A stretch of DNA of 64,000 bases from Megamerina dolium (GCA_963854835.1 OY978527.1:24208557-24272556), one strand, 5' to 3'; positions 41,973-55,740 are shown, counted from the stretch's first letter. Numbers and translations: made by a program. Notes: generated by a model not told the origin, from the letters alone.

Positions 41973-42504
41973 TTCTATTGCGTTTCATTTTAAACATGTT
42001 CGATTGTAAGTTTAGTTGTTTAGCTGGACCAGCATTAGCATTAGCATCTGGCACCAATCCTCCGGCTACGGACGACGAGCTATAAGCAGCTTCGTTGGCA
42101 GCTGGTACTTTTGTCAGCGGCATAGCAGCAGTATGAATTGTTGGCACAGCTGCCATGGCACCAGCATTACCAACACCACCACCGGCACCATATGCATGAA
42201 CATCTAACAAAGGCGATGGTTGTTGTTGCTGCAGATGGTGTTGTTGTTGTAGTTGATGATGTTGTTGTTGTTGTTGTGGGTGTGCATGCATTAGCGGCTG
42301 TGTCAAAATATCACTCATTTTCGGAGGAGGTTTTAAACTGTCACCCCCATCAGCCTCATCACCATCGGTATTGACCCAACTTTTCTTTTCCGAATCCCAT
42401 ACGATCGTTGGATTTTTGTCATCTGGTAAAATCATTTGATTTTTCGGTTTCAACGACAGCTTATTCCAAATGCCACCAAACCAGCCGGAATTTTGTGATG
42501 ACTG
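41973..42504 (-). CDS. Sec16: Sec16, C-terminal exon with PDDKNPxIVWD signature and polyQ
   Basis: A 532-bp minus-strand exon. After a pyrimidine-rich acceptor it encodes about 177 residues. A Gly/Trp-rich start (GWFGGIWNKL) is followed by LPDDKNPTIVWD, SEKKSWVN and a DGDE acidic patch. These match the conserved C-terminal motif of animal Sec16 (LPDDKNxxIVWDxxxxxWVN). Next come a Pro/His/Gln-rich stretch encoded by CAA/CAG-type repeats (plus-strand 42210-42290), an Ala/Gly-rich linker and NMFKMKRNR, before the donor GTGAGT. A leftover A at the donor completes a Thr codon in the next exon. An alternative acceptor 7 bp upstream (exon start 42511) shares the frame-compatible region, and I prefer 42504 because it is in phase 0. 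Upstream exons lie beyond the window or were not recognised. Confidence 0.85.
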
Positions 42505-42511
42505 CTGTAAG

Positions 42512-43107
42512 CTGGAGGAGAGAATCGATGGTGCGTATAAAAAGGTCATAACTTTACAAGAAATATTCCACAGAAAGACGCAGAGATCGAAAATAATAGA
42601 CAGCCAAATTTAGAGGTAATATTAAAAGTATCTCATCCTCTCGAATAGGACGAGACTAAATGGTTTAAATTTTAACTATATTGGAGAAACTCTTGCAGAC
42701 ACTACTAAGCTAAAATGTTAGAATAGAGAAATGGAGTCCCTTTTCTACAATACAATGACGGCAGACTTGTAGCAGATGCCATGGTTTGTTAGCTATGTTC
42801 TCGGAAGTAGAATTCCCTTGGACTGCCGAAAGTAAATCCCAAAATTAAATACCTGAAATAGAATATATTTCAGTGAAATATAGTTAGGAAGGGATCTAAA
42901 GGAAAGGTCGACTACGTTCGGGTGTTACTCATATATGAAATCAGATATGTAATAGCGATGATCCTGGATGTAAAATCCCCATGGATTATCAAAAGTAAAA
43001 ATAAAATATATTTAATAGAATATAGGCCGACTGTAATCTTGAGTTACTCATATATGTTGTAGGGATATAAAATAGAAGTACTTAAATATGTTTCTCTAGA
43101 TATTATA
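42512..43107. other. Probable upstream Sec16 intron with a degenerate tandem repeat
   Basis: No coding signal. Two diverged copies of a unit of about 160 bp (near 42811-42945 and 42970-43060) share a TCCC(C/T)TGGA...AAAAGTAAA block and RGTTACTCATATATG. The origin is unknown. Confidence 0.45.
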
Positions 43108-43385
43108 GGTGCTACTTTGGCATAAGTAAGCAAATGAGACACCCAGCCCTCTGTCGAACAATAAAAATCATACCTTACATGTTCTTACATACATATGGAG
43201 CAAAAGCCTGAATATTTCTTGAAGTTTTCTAGATAAATTTTATAATTAAGAAAAGTAGTAAAGTATAGTAAAACTCATTTAGCTGATGCGTTAGCTCGGT
43301 CATGTCGAGCGAACGGAAGAGGACGCTCCAGCCAGGTATTACATTCACACACACACACTGGAGGACCGAAATTAAAGGTCAAAAT
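43108..43385 (+). pseudogene. Highly decayed RTE-like LINE 3' fragment
   Basis: Contains degraded matches to the LINE C-terminal region: GGTGCTACTTTGGC near 43110, CGAACAATAAAAATCATACC near 43160 and CGGTCATGTCGAGCGAACGG near 43298. A (CA)n run lies at about 43345. No open frame survives. Confidence 0.65.
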
Positions 43386-44674
<1,289 letters not shown>

Positions 44675-44679
<5 letters not shown>

Positions 44680-44969
44680 AGCTCAGTGGTTAGTGTGTTC
44701 GCCTTCTGATCTGTAGGTCGTGGTTCAATCCCCGGCTTGGTGCATAACAAATTTAATATCGATAAGATTTTTCTTTCGAATGGTACCCACCTGTCGGCAA
44801 GCAATTGACAATTCTTCCGACAGTAACAACTTGCCATTAAAAAGCTTCTAAAAGAACTCTGTGACAAAGCTCAGAAAAAGTGATGTCACAAGTGTTCTGC
44901 CGTTCGGAACCGGTTAAAATAAGTAGGTCCCTTCTAATACTGTCCAAATTTAAGACACATAACAGTAAT
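44675..44969 (+). mobile_element. tRNA-derived SINE, 3'-truncated at the palindrome edge
   Basis: The head is tRNA-like: GCCGTAGCTCAGTGGTTAGT, with an A box TAGCTCAGTGG at 44679-44689 and a B box GGTTCAATCCC at 44722-44732. A tRNA-unrelated body follows (GGTACCCACCTGTCGGCAAG, GTCCCTTCTAATACTGTCC). It is almost identical to the SINE at 53206-53556. It stops after CATAACAGTAAT, where other copies continue with GGAAGAGAAGCTCG, 4-5 bp before the palindrome begins. Confidence 0.85.
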
Positions 44970-45104
44970 AACAGTGCCCCCAAATTCCAAGTATGCAGTT
45001 TTGTTTTACTCGAAATGACCTACAACCTCTACTATAATACTTCCTAGCTATTTCAGGCAGTCTCATTGTGAAATCCATATAATAGTAATTGTAAAATATA
45101 AAAA

Positions 45105-45400
45105 TTGTACTACAACGCTACATAGCGGAGGGTTCTTTTACCAAAAATTAATATTAATAAACAATTTCTTACTTAGAAATGCGTGAAAAATGTTAAAAAA
45201 CATACTGCAGCGCGATCTAGCCGAGATTTTGGAATAAACCAAATATCAATAAGTCAATTTTGGAATAAAATAAACAATTGTCTCGTATCAAAAAATCTTG
45301 AAAATATTTTGCATATAAAATACAGGAAAACCAGGAAATTGTACTGCAGCACCATCTAGCGAGGCTTTTAAAGTAAAACCAACTTAAAAATGGACCGATT
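45105..45400 (+). repeat. Three diverged copies of a TGCAGCxCxATCTAGC-like motif
   Basis: Related blocks occur near 45111 (ACTACAACGCTACATAGCGG), 45204 (ACTGCAGCGCGATCTAGCCG) and 45341 (ACTGCAGCACCATCTAGCGA). Each is followed by a purine-rich stretch and AAACC or TTTTACC. They look like a decayed tandem repeat with a period of about 95-135 bp. The mirror copy lies at about 61773-62068. Confidence 0.45.
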
Positions 45401-45867
45401 ATACTAAATAAATAAATAAATAAAACTAAAATGTTTCTTTCTAATTTTTAAGTATTTCGATATGCAAACCAATTTTACTCTAATTCTAATTACTTAAAAT
45501 GCCTTTGAAAATACCAGAAATTATTGTAGTTTTCTATTTATGATTCAAGTTTTTCGAAAAAGCCATCATTCATTTTCATTCAATCACTGACTAGCAAATA
45601 GTCAGTTGTTTGAGCATAGAAGGTAAGTAAGTTTAGAGAAAATTTTGACGAGAGAATATTAATTAAATCAGGAATCTCCTTTAGAACAGTGTAATGTATG
45701 ACTGACCCACATTCATTTTTCCTCTTCAACGTTTTCTCTGAACATTATTACACTCTATCTTCCTTACGGTGTCTCCCATATAATATATTGAATTTCTTGT
45801 TGCTTCGTTGTGAAGGAATGTTTGAAATGATTCAAATTTCGTGTTCTTCAATGAATATAAATATTGT

Positions 45868-45930
45868 ATTTGTTGTTGTTATTATTATTATTATTGTTAT
45901 TATTATTATTATTATTATTTTTATGTATGT
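45868..45930. repeat. (TTA)n/(ATT)n microsatellite
   Basis: Trinucleotide run inside the outer left arm, mirrored at about 61243-61305. Confidence 0.85.
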
Positions 45931-46097
45931 TTTATGTTTTTTGTTATTGATATTATTTGTTACAATCACTGGTTTCTTGTCTAAAATGAAGGGTAATCAA
46001 GAAATTGTATTTATTTGCTTATTTTTTATTTGTAAACCCCATTGTATTATGTATTGAAAATTATAAATTAGTATTAGAAAATAGTAATGATCAAGGT

Positions 46098-46421
46098 GGG
46101 TACCATAGCTTAGTGGTTAGTGTGTTGGCCTCCTGATATGTAGGTCGTGGGCTCAATCTCTGGCTTAAGCATAAAAAATTTAATATCGAAATAAGTTTTC
46201 TTTCGAACGGTACCCACCTGTCGGCAATCAATTGGCAATTCCGGCAATAACAATTTGCCATAAAAAGCTTCTGAAAGAACAAAGTTTCTGCCATTCGGAA
46301 CAGGCCAAAATAAGTAGGTCCCTTCTAATACTGTCCAAAATTTAGCACTCACAACAATAATGGAAGAGAAGCTCGACCAAAGAGCCCTTCGGAGTTTTAA
46401 GTGCCACATATTTATTTTTAT
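46098..46421 (+). mobile_element. tRNA-derived SINE, full length, with 10-bp target-site duplication
   Basis: The same SINE family as at 44675 but a more diverged copy. It has a tRNA-like head (ACCATAGCTTAGTGGTTAGT, then GGGCTCAATCTC at the B box), the conserved body (GGTACCCACCTGTCGGCAAT) and a 3' end AGTTTTAAGTGCCACATA followed by a T/A-rich tail. TGATCAAGGT occurs immediately on both sides (46088-46097 and 46422-46431). This is a clean target-site duplication and fixes the element at about 324 bp. Confidence 0.9.
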
Positions 46422-46503
46422 TGATCAAGGTATTAGCTAAAATGATTGGCTAATGCCTATATTGCATAAAATTAGGTACTATATTGTTTTATCTTTAAGA
46501 AGT

Positions 46504-48326
<1,823 letters not shown>

Positions 48327-48384
<58 letters not shown>

Positions 48385-48418
48385 TATATTTACATATATA
48401 TATATATTTACATATATA
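48327..48418. repeat. (TA)n microsatellite
   Basis: TA repeat with TTTACATATA interruptions between Tc1-A and the mariner relic. Confidence 0.9.
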
Positions 48419-48752
48419 AGGTGTAGTAAAAATAAATCCATTATTTTTCCAATAGATGGCATTGGTAATCTATCTCGCGTTGTATAAGTGCGACCGGGTT
48501 ACGCTAGATGGCGTTAGAAAGATAGGATTTCGTTTAAAATCAACTTTTCAGGCAGTTTTGTGATTGCTTGACTTGTTTGACAACGCGTCAAAGATGGACA
48601 ACAGTAAAGAGAAAATACGCCATAAAGGCGAAAACGCAATACTGATACTGTAACAGTCAATCACGTACAATTTTGGTTTCGTCGATTTCGTTCCAGTAAC
48701 TTTGATGTCAAAGATGCACCACGATCTAGAAAGCCAATTGTCGAGTGGTGGT
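48419..48752 (+). pseudogene. mariner transposon relic (5' end)
   Basis: Begins AGGTGTAGTAAAAATAAATC, like a mariner terminus, and later encodes fragments of a mariner transposase N-terminal half. KEKIRHKGEN and, after a frame change, WFRRFRSSNFDVKDAPRSRK match the WFxxFRSGxFDxxDxPRSGRP pattern of the mariner helix-turn-helix region. The catalytic domain is absent. Confidence 0.75.
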
Positions 48753-48773
48753 AAAAGGTAAAATTAGAAATGG

Positions 48774-48856
48774 TGCTCATTGCCTTCGGTGCTCATTGGC
48801 CTCTCTTCCATTGGTGTTGTGCGTGTTAAATTTGGACAGTATTAGAAGGGACTAAT
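48774..48856 (-). mobile_element. SINE 3' fragment
   Basis: Contains CTCTCTTCCATTGGTGTTGT and TTTGGACAGTATTAGAAGGG, the reverse complement of the SINE body and tail. Only the 3' third remains, and the tRNA-like head is missing. Confidence 0.75.
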
Positions 48857-48860
48857 ATTG

Positions 48861-48927
<67 letters not shown>

Positions 48928-48997
48928 TATATATATATAGATATATATATATAGATATATATATATATATATATAGATATATATATATATATATATA
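48857..48997. repeat. (TA)n microsatellite with TAGATA interruptions
   Basis: Separates the SINE fragment from the truncated Tc1-C end. Confidence 0.9.
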
Positions 48998-49418
48998 CAG
49001 TATGTCAAGAATGAGTTTACACATTGAAAAAAAATTCAAATTTTCAACTTTCTTAGCCAAAAATATTAACTTTTATTTCCATACACAAATTTTTTTTTTA
49101 TTAGTTACAGGTATTTTCAGTATTTATAAAAGATTCATGAAAAAAAATTGCAAGTTCTACGCAAAAGAAAAGAATAATACAACAAAAAGAAATTTTACTC
49201 AATTTTACAAGTGTCAAGAAACTCTTCACAACTATTTTTTTAATTCCTTTATGCAACACTTCAACGATTAACGGTACATGTACAGTTATCTATTTGCGTA
49301 AACGCGTTGCAGTGACCCGTTCCTATGATTTTGTTTGTTAGTTTGTGATTAATTTTTCCACATTTTCCACATTTCCACATCATCTGTTTAAATATTGTGT
49401 TTTTAAAATACCAGGCAA
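48998..49418 (+). mobile_element. Tc1-like C, truncated copy (first 421 bp only)
   Basis: Nearly identical to the first 421 bp of element C at 51358 (CAGTATGTCAAGAATGAGTT through AAATACCAGGCAAA). It then passes directly into (TA)n. It contains the terminal repeat and leader but no transposase. Confidence 0.9.
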
Positions 49419-49464
49419 ATATATATAGATATATATATATATATATAGATATATATATATATAT

Positions 49465-49521
<57 letters not shown>

Positions 49522-49525
49522 TATA
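49419..49525. repeat. (TA)n microsatellite
   Basis: About 107 bp of TA repeat with TAGATA interruptions. The right-arm counterpart (57534-57588) is about half as long. Confidence 0.9.
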
Positions 49526-51173
49526 CAGTGGCTCCCAGCTTATTTCGTACAGTGACAGTTTAAAAATTGCTGCAGTCGTAATTCCTAATATAGCAAAAAT
49601 TTGAACAAAATATAAATGCCATTTTAGAAAGGAAGGTTTGTTTTTTATTTTCCAAAATTTACTTTTTCAAAATTTTAGTGTTTGACACTATAAAAAAATA
49701 AAATAAGAAAAAAATAGGAAAATTCATGTCACAGCTTATTTCGTACAGTCTCTTTAAGTTCAAACTAAAAACAAAGTAAGTTGATTTTAATATTTAGTTG
49801 ACATCCCTTAGCGTTAATGACAGCCTGGAGTCTATTTGGCATTGAATCCACCAATTTTTGAGTGATGTCTGGTGTGATTTTTTTCCATTCTTCCATCAGT
49901 ACCTTCTTTAGGTCTTGCTTATTAGAAATCTTGTGTGTTCTTATTTTATTGTCCAAAATAGACCAAAGATTTTCAATCACATTCATGTCAGGTGACTGTG
50001 GTGGTGGAGACATCAAGTGTGGGCAGTTCCAAATAAGCCAAGATTGCACAATCCCAGATTTATGTTTTGGGTCATTATCTTGGTAGTACCGAAATTCTTC
50101 CCGCAAACCCAGTTTGTCTGCACTTTGAAGTAAATTGTTTTTCAGAATCTCGAGGTACTTCATTTTGTCCATTGTTTCCTCAATAAAAACCAATTCACCT
50201 ACTCCGGCTGCTGACATACAGGCCCAAACCATCACGCTACCGCCACCATGCTTCACTGTGGGCTTAAGGTTCTCCTTGTTTAGCTCGGTATTCGCTTTAC
50301 GCCAAACATATGACATTCCGTCCGAGCCAAAAATATTAAACTTAGACTCATCCGCGAAAATAACGGTATTCCAGAACGCAGGAGTATTAATAATATGCTC
50401 TTTGGCGAAGTCAAGTCGGCGTTGTATATTCATTTTCGAAATGAATGGTTTCTTTCGGGCTACTCGACCGTTCAAGTCATGATTGCGCAGCACACGTCGG
50501 ACAGTTTCAGCACTGGATGATTTTCCTATTTCACGCTGAACCTCTGCAGCCAACTTCGGAGCGGATAACTTTGGATTTTTCTTAATTTTTCGTACAATAT
50601 AACGCTCGTCTGAAGCGTTGAAAATCTTATTAGGTGCTTCTCTGCCCTTGTTCTCCAACCGATTTTCGCGAACGAAGCGTTGAATGATGTATTGGACAGC
50701 TGAGGCACTTAAATTTGTCATTTCAGCAATTTTTCGCACACTCTGACCTTTCCTAAAATGGTTAATTACCAGTTTACGCTGTTCCATCGTTGTACGACGA
50801 CCCATAACGCTAAATGTTTAATTTACAGCACTTTAACTATTTAAAATAATAATAATAAAAATTGTTATAATAGTTAAAAAGGTCCAAAAACTCATACCAT
50901 TCAATAAAACTTTGTAACTGCGCGGCAGAATGAAACTTACTTACATTGAAGTTTGTGTACGAAATAAGATGTGAGCTGAAAATCAGCTGATCAATAATTT
51001 TTCTCTCTTGCATAACAAAAAGAAAAATTTTTGGGGTTCCCCGTTTTCTTATTAGGTTTATTAAACACATACACAGACATCTACATTCAAAACTTATCGA
51101 TAAGATTTTTAGTTTCGATGTTACAGCCATGTACATAAAAATATATACACTGTACGAAATAAGCTGTGAGCCA

Positions 51174-51176
<3 letters not shown>
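49526..51176 (-). mobile_element. Tc1-like transposon B, left-arm copy (structurally complete)
   Basis: 1651 bp with termini CAGTGGCTCCCAGCTTATTT and AAATAAGCTGTGAGCCACTG, flanked by TA. Inner direct repeats are present at both ends (CACAGCTTATTTCGTACAGT near 49730; GTACGAAATAAGATGTGAGC near 50957), so this family also has IR/DR ends. The right-arm copy is the same length. Confidence 0.93.
49765..50805 (-). CDS. Tc1-like B transposase, uninterrupted 346-codon frame
   Basis: DD34E transposase that catalyses cut-and-paste transposition into TA sites. N-terminal paired-type helix-turn-helix segments span about residues 8-120 (RKIAEMTNLSASAVQYIIQR; RRVLRNHDLNGRVARKKPF). The catalytic residues are D152 (FADESKFN), D243 (QDNDPKHKS) and E278 (SPDMNVIENLW), with the 34-residue D-E spacing typical of the family. 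The length is normal for Tc1-like proteins. The last codons differ from the right-arm copy because of a 1-bp deletion near 49803, which replaces a short HTKY-type end by about 10 extra residues. That may or may not matter for activity. The start is the first Met in frame, in a typical position inside the terminal repeats. Confidence 0.9.
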   Translation of the reverse strand: MGRRTTMEQRKLVINHFRKGQSVRKIAEMTNLSASAVQYIIQRFVRENRLENKGREAPNKIFNASDERYIVRKIKKNPKLSAPKLAAEVQREIGKSSSAETVRRVLRNHDLNGRVARKKPFISKMNIQRRLDFAKEHIINTPAFWNTVIFADESKFNIFGSDGMSYVWRKANTELNKENLKPTVKHGGGSVMVWACMSAAGVGELVFIEETMDKMKYLEILKNNLLQSADKLGLREEFRYYQDNDPKHKSGIVQSWLIWNCPHLMSPPPQSPDMNVIENLWSILDNKIRTHKISNKQDLKKVLMEEWKKITPDITQKLVDSMPNRLQAVINAKGCQLNIKINLLCF

Positions 51177-51214
<38 letters not shown>

Positions 51215-51265
51215 TATATATATATATATATCTATATAATATATCTATATATATATATATATATC

Positions 51266-51357
<92 letters not shown>
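51177..51357. repeat. (TA)n microsatellite with TCTATA interruptions
   Basis: Separates elements B and C in the left arm. Its mirror is 55717-55882. Confidence 0.95.
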
Positions 51358-51360
<3 letters not shown>

Positions 51361-53084
51361 TATGTCAAGAATGAGTTTACACATTGAAAAAAAATTCAAA
51401 TTTTCAACTTTCTTAGCCAAAAATATTAACTTTTATTTCCATATACAAATTTTTTTTTTATTAGTTACAGATATTTTCAGTATTTATAAAAGATTCATGA
51501 AAAAAAATTGCAAGTTCTTCGCAAAAGAAAAGAATAATACAACAAAAAGAAATTTTACTCAATTTTACAAGTGTCAAGAAACTCTTCACAACTATTTTTT
51601 TAATTCCTTTATGCAACACTTCAACGATTAACGGTACATGTACAGTTATCTATTTGCGTAAACGCGTTGCAGTGACCCGTTCCTATGATTTTGTTTGTTA
51701 GTTTGTGATTAATTTTTCCACATTTTCCACATTTCCACATCATCTGTTTAAATATTGTGTTTTTAAAATACCAGGCAAAAGGTTATCGGCTGAAGTGGTT
51801 CAATCGCCAATTGGGAGAAAATGTGGAGAAGTTATCAGAAATGTTCTCTGTAACACGTAAGACAATTTATAATGTTTTAAATCTTTCTGGAAATGAGGGT
51901 AGATTGGAGCCAATGTGGAGGTGGCCCAAAGCTTAAAATTACTGATCGGGTAGAGCGCTTAATGATGAGGGAACTGCACAAAAATCCACAAATTTCGACC
52001 ATAACGCTTGCGGAGAAACTCAAGGAAGAGTGTGGTATAGTGGTTTTCCATGAAACTGTACGACAGGCGATACTGAGAAACAAATACTCATCAAGAGTTG
52101 CTCGTAAGAAGCCGCTGCTATCAGCACAAAATATTGAAAGACGTTTCTCCTTCGCCTCAAGGCTCATTTCTCAACCTGATGAATATTGGGACGACGTAAT
52201 ATTCTGTGACGAAACAAAAATGATGTTGTATTACAACGATGGACCGACCAGAGTGTGGCGCAAGGCATTAACAGCTTTAGAAAATCGACACATAAAACCT
52301 ACTGTTAAATTTAGAAAAATTTTCATTATGATTTGGGGATGTATCTCAAGCAAAGGAGTATGAGAATTGGCTTTTATAGAGTCAACCATGGACGCACAAT
52401 ATTATTTAGGCATTTTGAAGTCATTTAATCAGTAGTGCGAAAAAATGTGGGTTCATCAGAGAGGGCAAACCGCATTTCAAATTTTATCAAGATAATGACA
52501 CAAAGCATAAGGCGAGTAGGGTGCGACTGTGGCTTCTTTATAACTGCGGTAAAGTTATGGATACACCAGCCCAAAGTCCAGACCTTAACCCTATTGAAAA
52601 TCTGTGGGTCTACTTAAAGAAAAAAGTGGCTAAAAGGCAACCTAAAAATCGTACAGCACTTAAAACTGCTATATTGGAAGAGTGGCAAAATATACCGAGC
52701 AATTATGGCCTAAAAAAGTTGGTTTATTTTATGAATAAACGGCTACAATCCGTGATAGATGCTAAAGGTGGCCATACTATATACTAAATATTTTACTTGA
52801 TCAAATTTTAACTAATAAATATTATAAAAAAAAAACTTTGTATCGTTTGTGAAAAGAGTTTCTTGACACTTGTAAAATTGAGTAAAATCTCTTTTTGTTG
52901 CATTTTTCTTTTCTTTTGCGTAGAACTTGCAATTTTTTTTTCCATGAATATTTTATAAATACTGTAAATATCTATAACTAATAAAAAAAATGTGTATGTG
53001 GAAATAAAAGTTAATGTTCTTTGCTAAGAAATTTGAAAATTTGAATTTTTTTTCAATGTGTGAACTCTTTCAATGTGAACTTGT
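51358..53084 (+). mobile_element. Tc1-like transposon C, left-arm copy, long terminal repeats
   Basis: About 1.73 kb. The first 230 bp or so (from CAGTATGTCAAGAATGAGTT) are matched in inverted orientation by about 52848-53065 at the other end. These terminal repeats are much longer than the usual tens of bp. The 3' tip is degenerate: CAATGTGTGAACTC is followed by a second CAATGTGAACTTG and lacks the expected CATACTG end. Confidence 0.88.
51781..52787 (+). pseudogene. Tc1-like C transposase, left copy (frameshifts and stop)
   Basis: Starts with a helix-turn-helix-like segment (LGENVEKLSEMFSVTRKTIY) in one frame and shifts near 51900 into the frame running KLKITDRVERLMMRELHKNP. FCDETKMMLY carries the first catalytic Asp. 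A TGA interrupts at about 52361. After another shift near 52435, QDNDTKHKAS carries the second Asp and PDLNPIENLW the Glu (34 residues between), ending DAKGGHTIY. A DD34E family member that is clearly inactive. Confidence 0.88.
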
Positions 53085-53101
53085 TATATATATATATGTA
53101 T

Positions 53102-53194
<93 letters not shown>

Positions 53195-53205
53195 CATATA
53201 TATAA
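53085..53205. repeat. (TA)n microsatellite
   Basis: TA repeat with GTATATATAC interruptions between element C and the central SINE. Confidence 0.9.
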
Positions 53206-53556
53206 AAAAAAATATATGGCACTTAAAGCCCCAAAGGGCTCATTGCCCGAGCTTCTCTTCCATTACTGTTATGTGTTTTAAATTTGGACAGTATTAGAAG
53301 GGACCTACTTATTTTAACCGGTTCCGAACGGCAGAACACTTGTGACATCACTTTTTCTGAGCTTTGTCACAGAGTTCTTTTAGAAGCTTTTTAATGGCAA
53401 GTTGTTACTGTCGGAAGAATTGCCAATTGCTTGCCGACAGGTGGGTACCATTCGAAAGAAAAATCTTATCGATATTAAATTTGTTATGCACCAAGCCGGG
53501 GATTGAACCACGACCTACAGATCAGAAGGCGAACACACTAACCACTGAGCTACGGC
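53206..53556 (-). mobile_element. tRNA-derived SINE, central left copy (full)
   Basis: Complete minus-strand SINE. The tRNA-like head ends at 53556 (GCCGTAGCTCAGTGG on the minus strand) and the 3' end, ...GGGGCTTTAAGTGCCATATA, lies at about 53212. It differs from the 44675 copy by only a few bases. The minus-oriented SINE lies directly beside the palindrome's central spacer. Confidence 0.88.
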
Positions 53557-54012
<456 letters not shown>

Positions 54013-55716
54013 ACAAGTTCACATTGAAAGAGTTCACACATTGAAAAAAAATTCAAATTTTCAAATTTCTTAGCAAAGAACATTAACTTTTATTTCCACA
54101 TACACATTTTTTTTATTAGTTATAGATATTTACAGTATTTATAAAATATTCATGGAAAAAAAAATTGCAAGTTCTACGCAAAAGAAAAGAAAAATGCAAC
54201 AAAAAGAGATTTTACTCAATTTTACAAGTGTCAAGAAACTCTTTTCACAAACGATACAAAGTTTTTTTTTATAATATTTATTAGTTAAAATTTGATCAAG
54301 TAAAATATTTAGTATATAGTATGGCCACCTTTAGCATCTATCACGGATTGTAGCCGTTTATTCATAAAATAAACCAACTTTTTTAGGCCATAATTGCTCG
54401 GTATATTTTGCCACTCTTCCAATATAGCAGTTTTAAGTGCTGTACGATTTTTAGGTTGCCTTTTAGCCACTTTTTTCTTTAAGTAGACCCACAGATTTTC
54501 AATAGGGTTAAGGTCTGGACTTTGGGCTGGTGTATCCATAACTTTACCGCAGTTATACTCGCCTTATGCTTTGTGTCATTATCTTGATAAAATTTGAAAT
54601 GCGGTTTGCCCTCTCTGATGAACCCACATTTTTTCGCACTACTGATTAAATGACTTCAAAATGCCTAAATAATATTGTGCGTCCATGGTTGACTCTATAA
54701 AAGCCAATTCTCATACTCCTTTGCTTGAGATACATCCCCAAATCATAATGAAAATTTTTCCAAATTTAACAGTAGGTTTTATGTGTCGATTTTCTAAAGC
54801 TGTTAATGCCTTGCGCCACACTCTGGTCGGTCCATCGTTGTAATATAACATCATTTTTGTTTCGTCACAGAATATTACGTCGTCCCAATATTCATCAGGT
54901 TGAGAAATGAGCCTTGAGGCGAAGGAGAAACGTCTTTCAATATTTTGTGCTGATAGCAGCGGCTTCTTACGAGCAACTCTTGATGAGTATTTGTTTCTCA
55001 GTATCGCCTGTCGTACAGTTTCATGGAAAACCACTATACCACACTCTTCCTTGAGTTTCTCCGCAAGCGTTATGGTCGAAATTTGTGGATTTTTGTGCAG
55101 TTCCCTCATCATTAAGCGCTCTACCCGATCAGTAATTTTAAGCTTTGGGCCACCTCCACATTGGCTCCAATCTACCCTCATTTCCAGAAAGATTTAAAAC
55201 ATTATAAATTGTCTTACGTGTTACAGAGAACATTTCTGATAACTTCTCCACATTTTCTCCCAATTGGCGATTGAACCACTTCAGCCGATAACCTTTTGCC
55301 TGGTATTTTAAAAACACAATATTTAAACAGATGATGTGGAAATGTGGAAAATGTGGAAAAATTAATCACAAACTAACAAACAAAATCATAGGAACGGGTC
55401 ACTGCAACGCGTTTACGCAAATAGATAACTGTACATGTACCGTTAATCGTTGAAGTGTTGCATAAAGGAATTAAAAAAATAGTTGTGAAGAGTTTCTTGA
55501 CACTTGTAAAATTGAGTAAAATTTCTTTTTGTTGTATTATTCTTTTCTTTTGCGAAGAACTTGCAATTTTTTTTCATGAATCTTTTATAAATACTGAAAA
55601 TATCTGTAACTAATAAAAAAAAAATTTGTATATGGAAATAAAAGTTAATATTTTTGGCTAAGAAAGTTGAAAATTTGAATTTTTTTTCAATGTGTAAACT
55701 CATTCTTGACATACTG
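54013..55716 (-). mobile_element. Tc1-like transposon C, right-arm copy
   Basis: Mirror of 51358-53084 with the same long terminal repeats and the same degenerate tip (AACAAGTTCACATTGAAAG). It is about 23 bp shorter, mainly because of the transposase deletion. Confidence 0.88.
54309..55293 (-). pseudogene. Tc1-like C transposase, right copy
   Basis: Shares the frameshift and TGA lesions of the left copy. It also lacks 22 bp directly after the second catalytic Asp region (KHKAS then a jump), as seen where GGCGAGTA joins TAACTGCGG near 54556. The lesions in common predate the inverted duplication, and the 22-bp loss came later. Confidence 0.88.
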
Positions 55717-55740
55717 TATATATATATATATAAGTATATA

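Noticed and set aside
44675..44745. Possible functional tRNA gene
   Set aside because: A and B boxes are present, but the cloverleaf is imperfect, the same head recurs in several copies joined to a fixed body of about 250 bp, and one copy has a target-site duplication. This is a SINE head.
45698..46057. 119-codon frame, mirrored at 61116-61475
   Set aside because: It spans the TTA microsatellite and has hydrophobic low-complexity content. Its presence in both arms merely reflects the palindrome.
49862..50482. Plus-strand frames opposite the Tc1-B transposase (and the mirror at 56577-57066)
   Set aside because: They are antisense shadows of the DD34E transposase and carry no motifs of their own.
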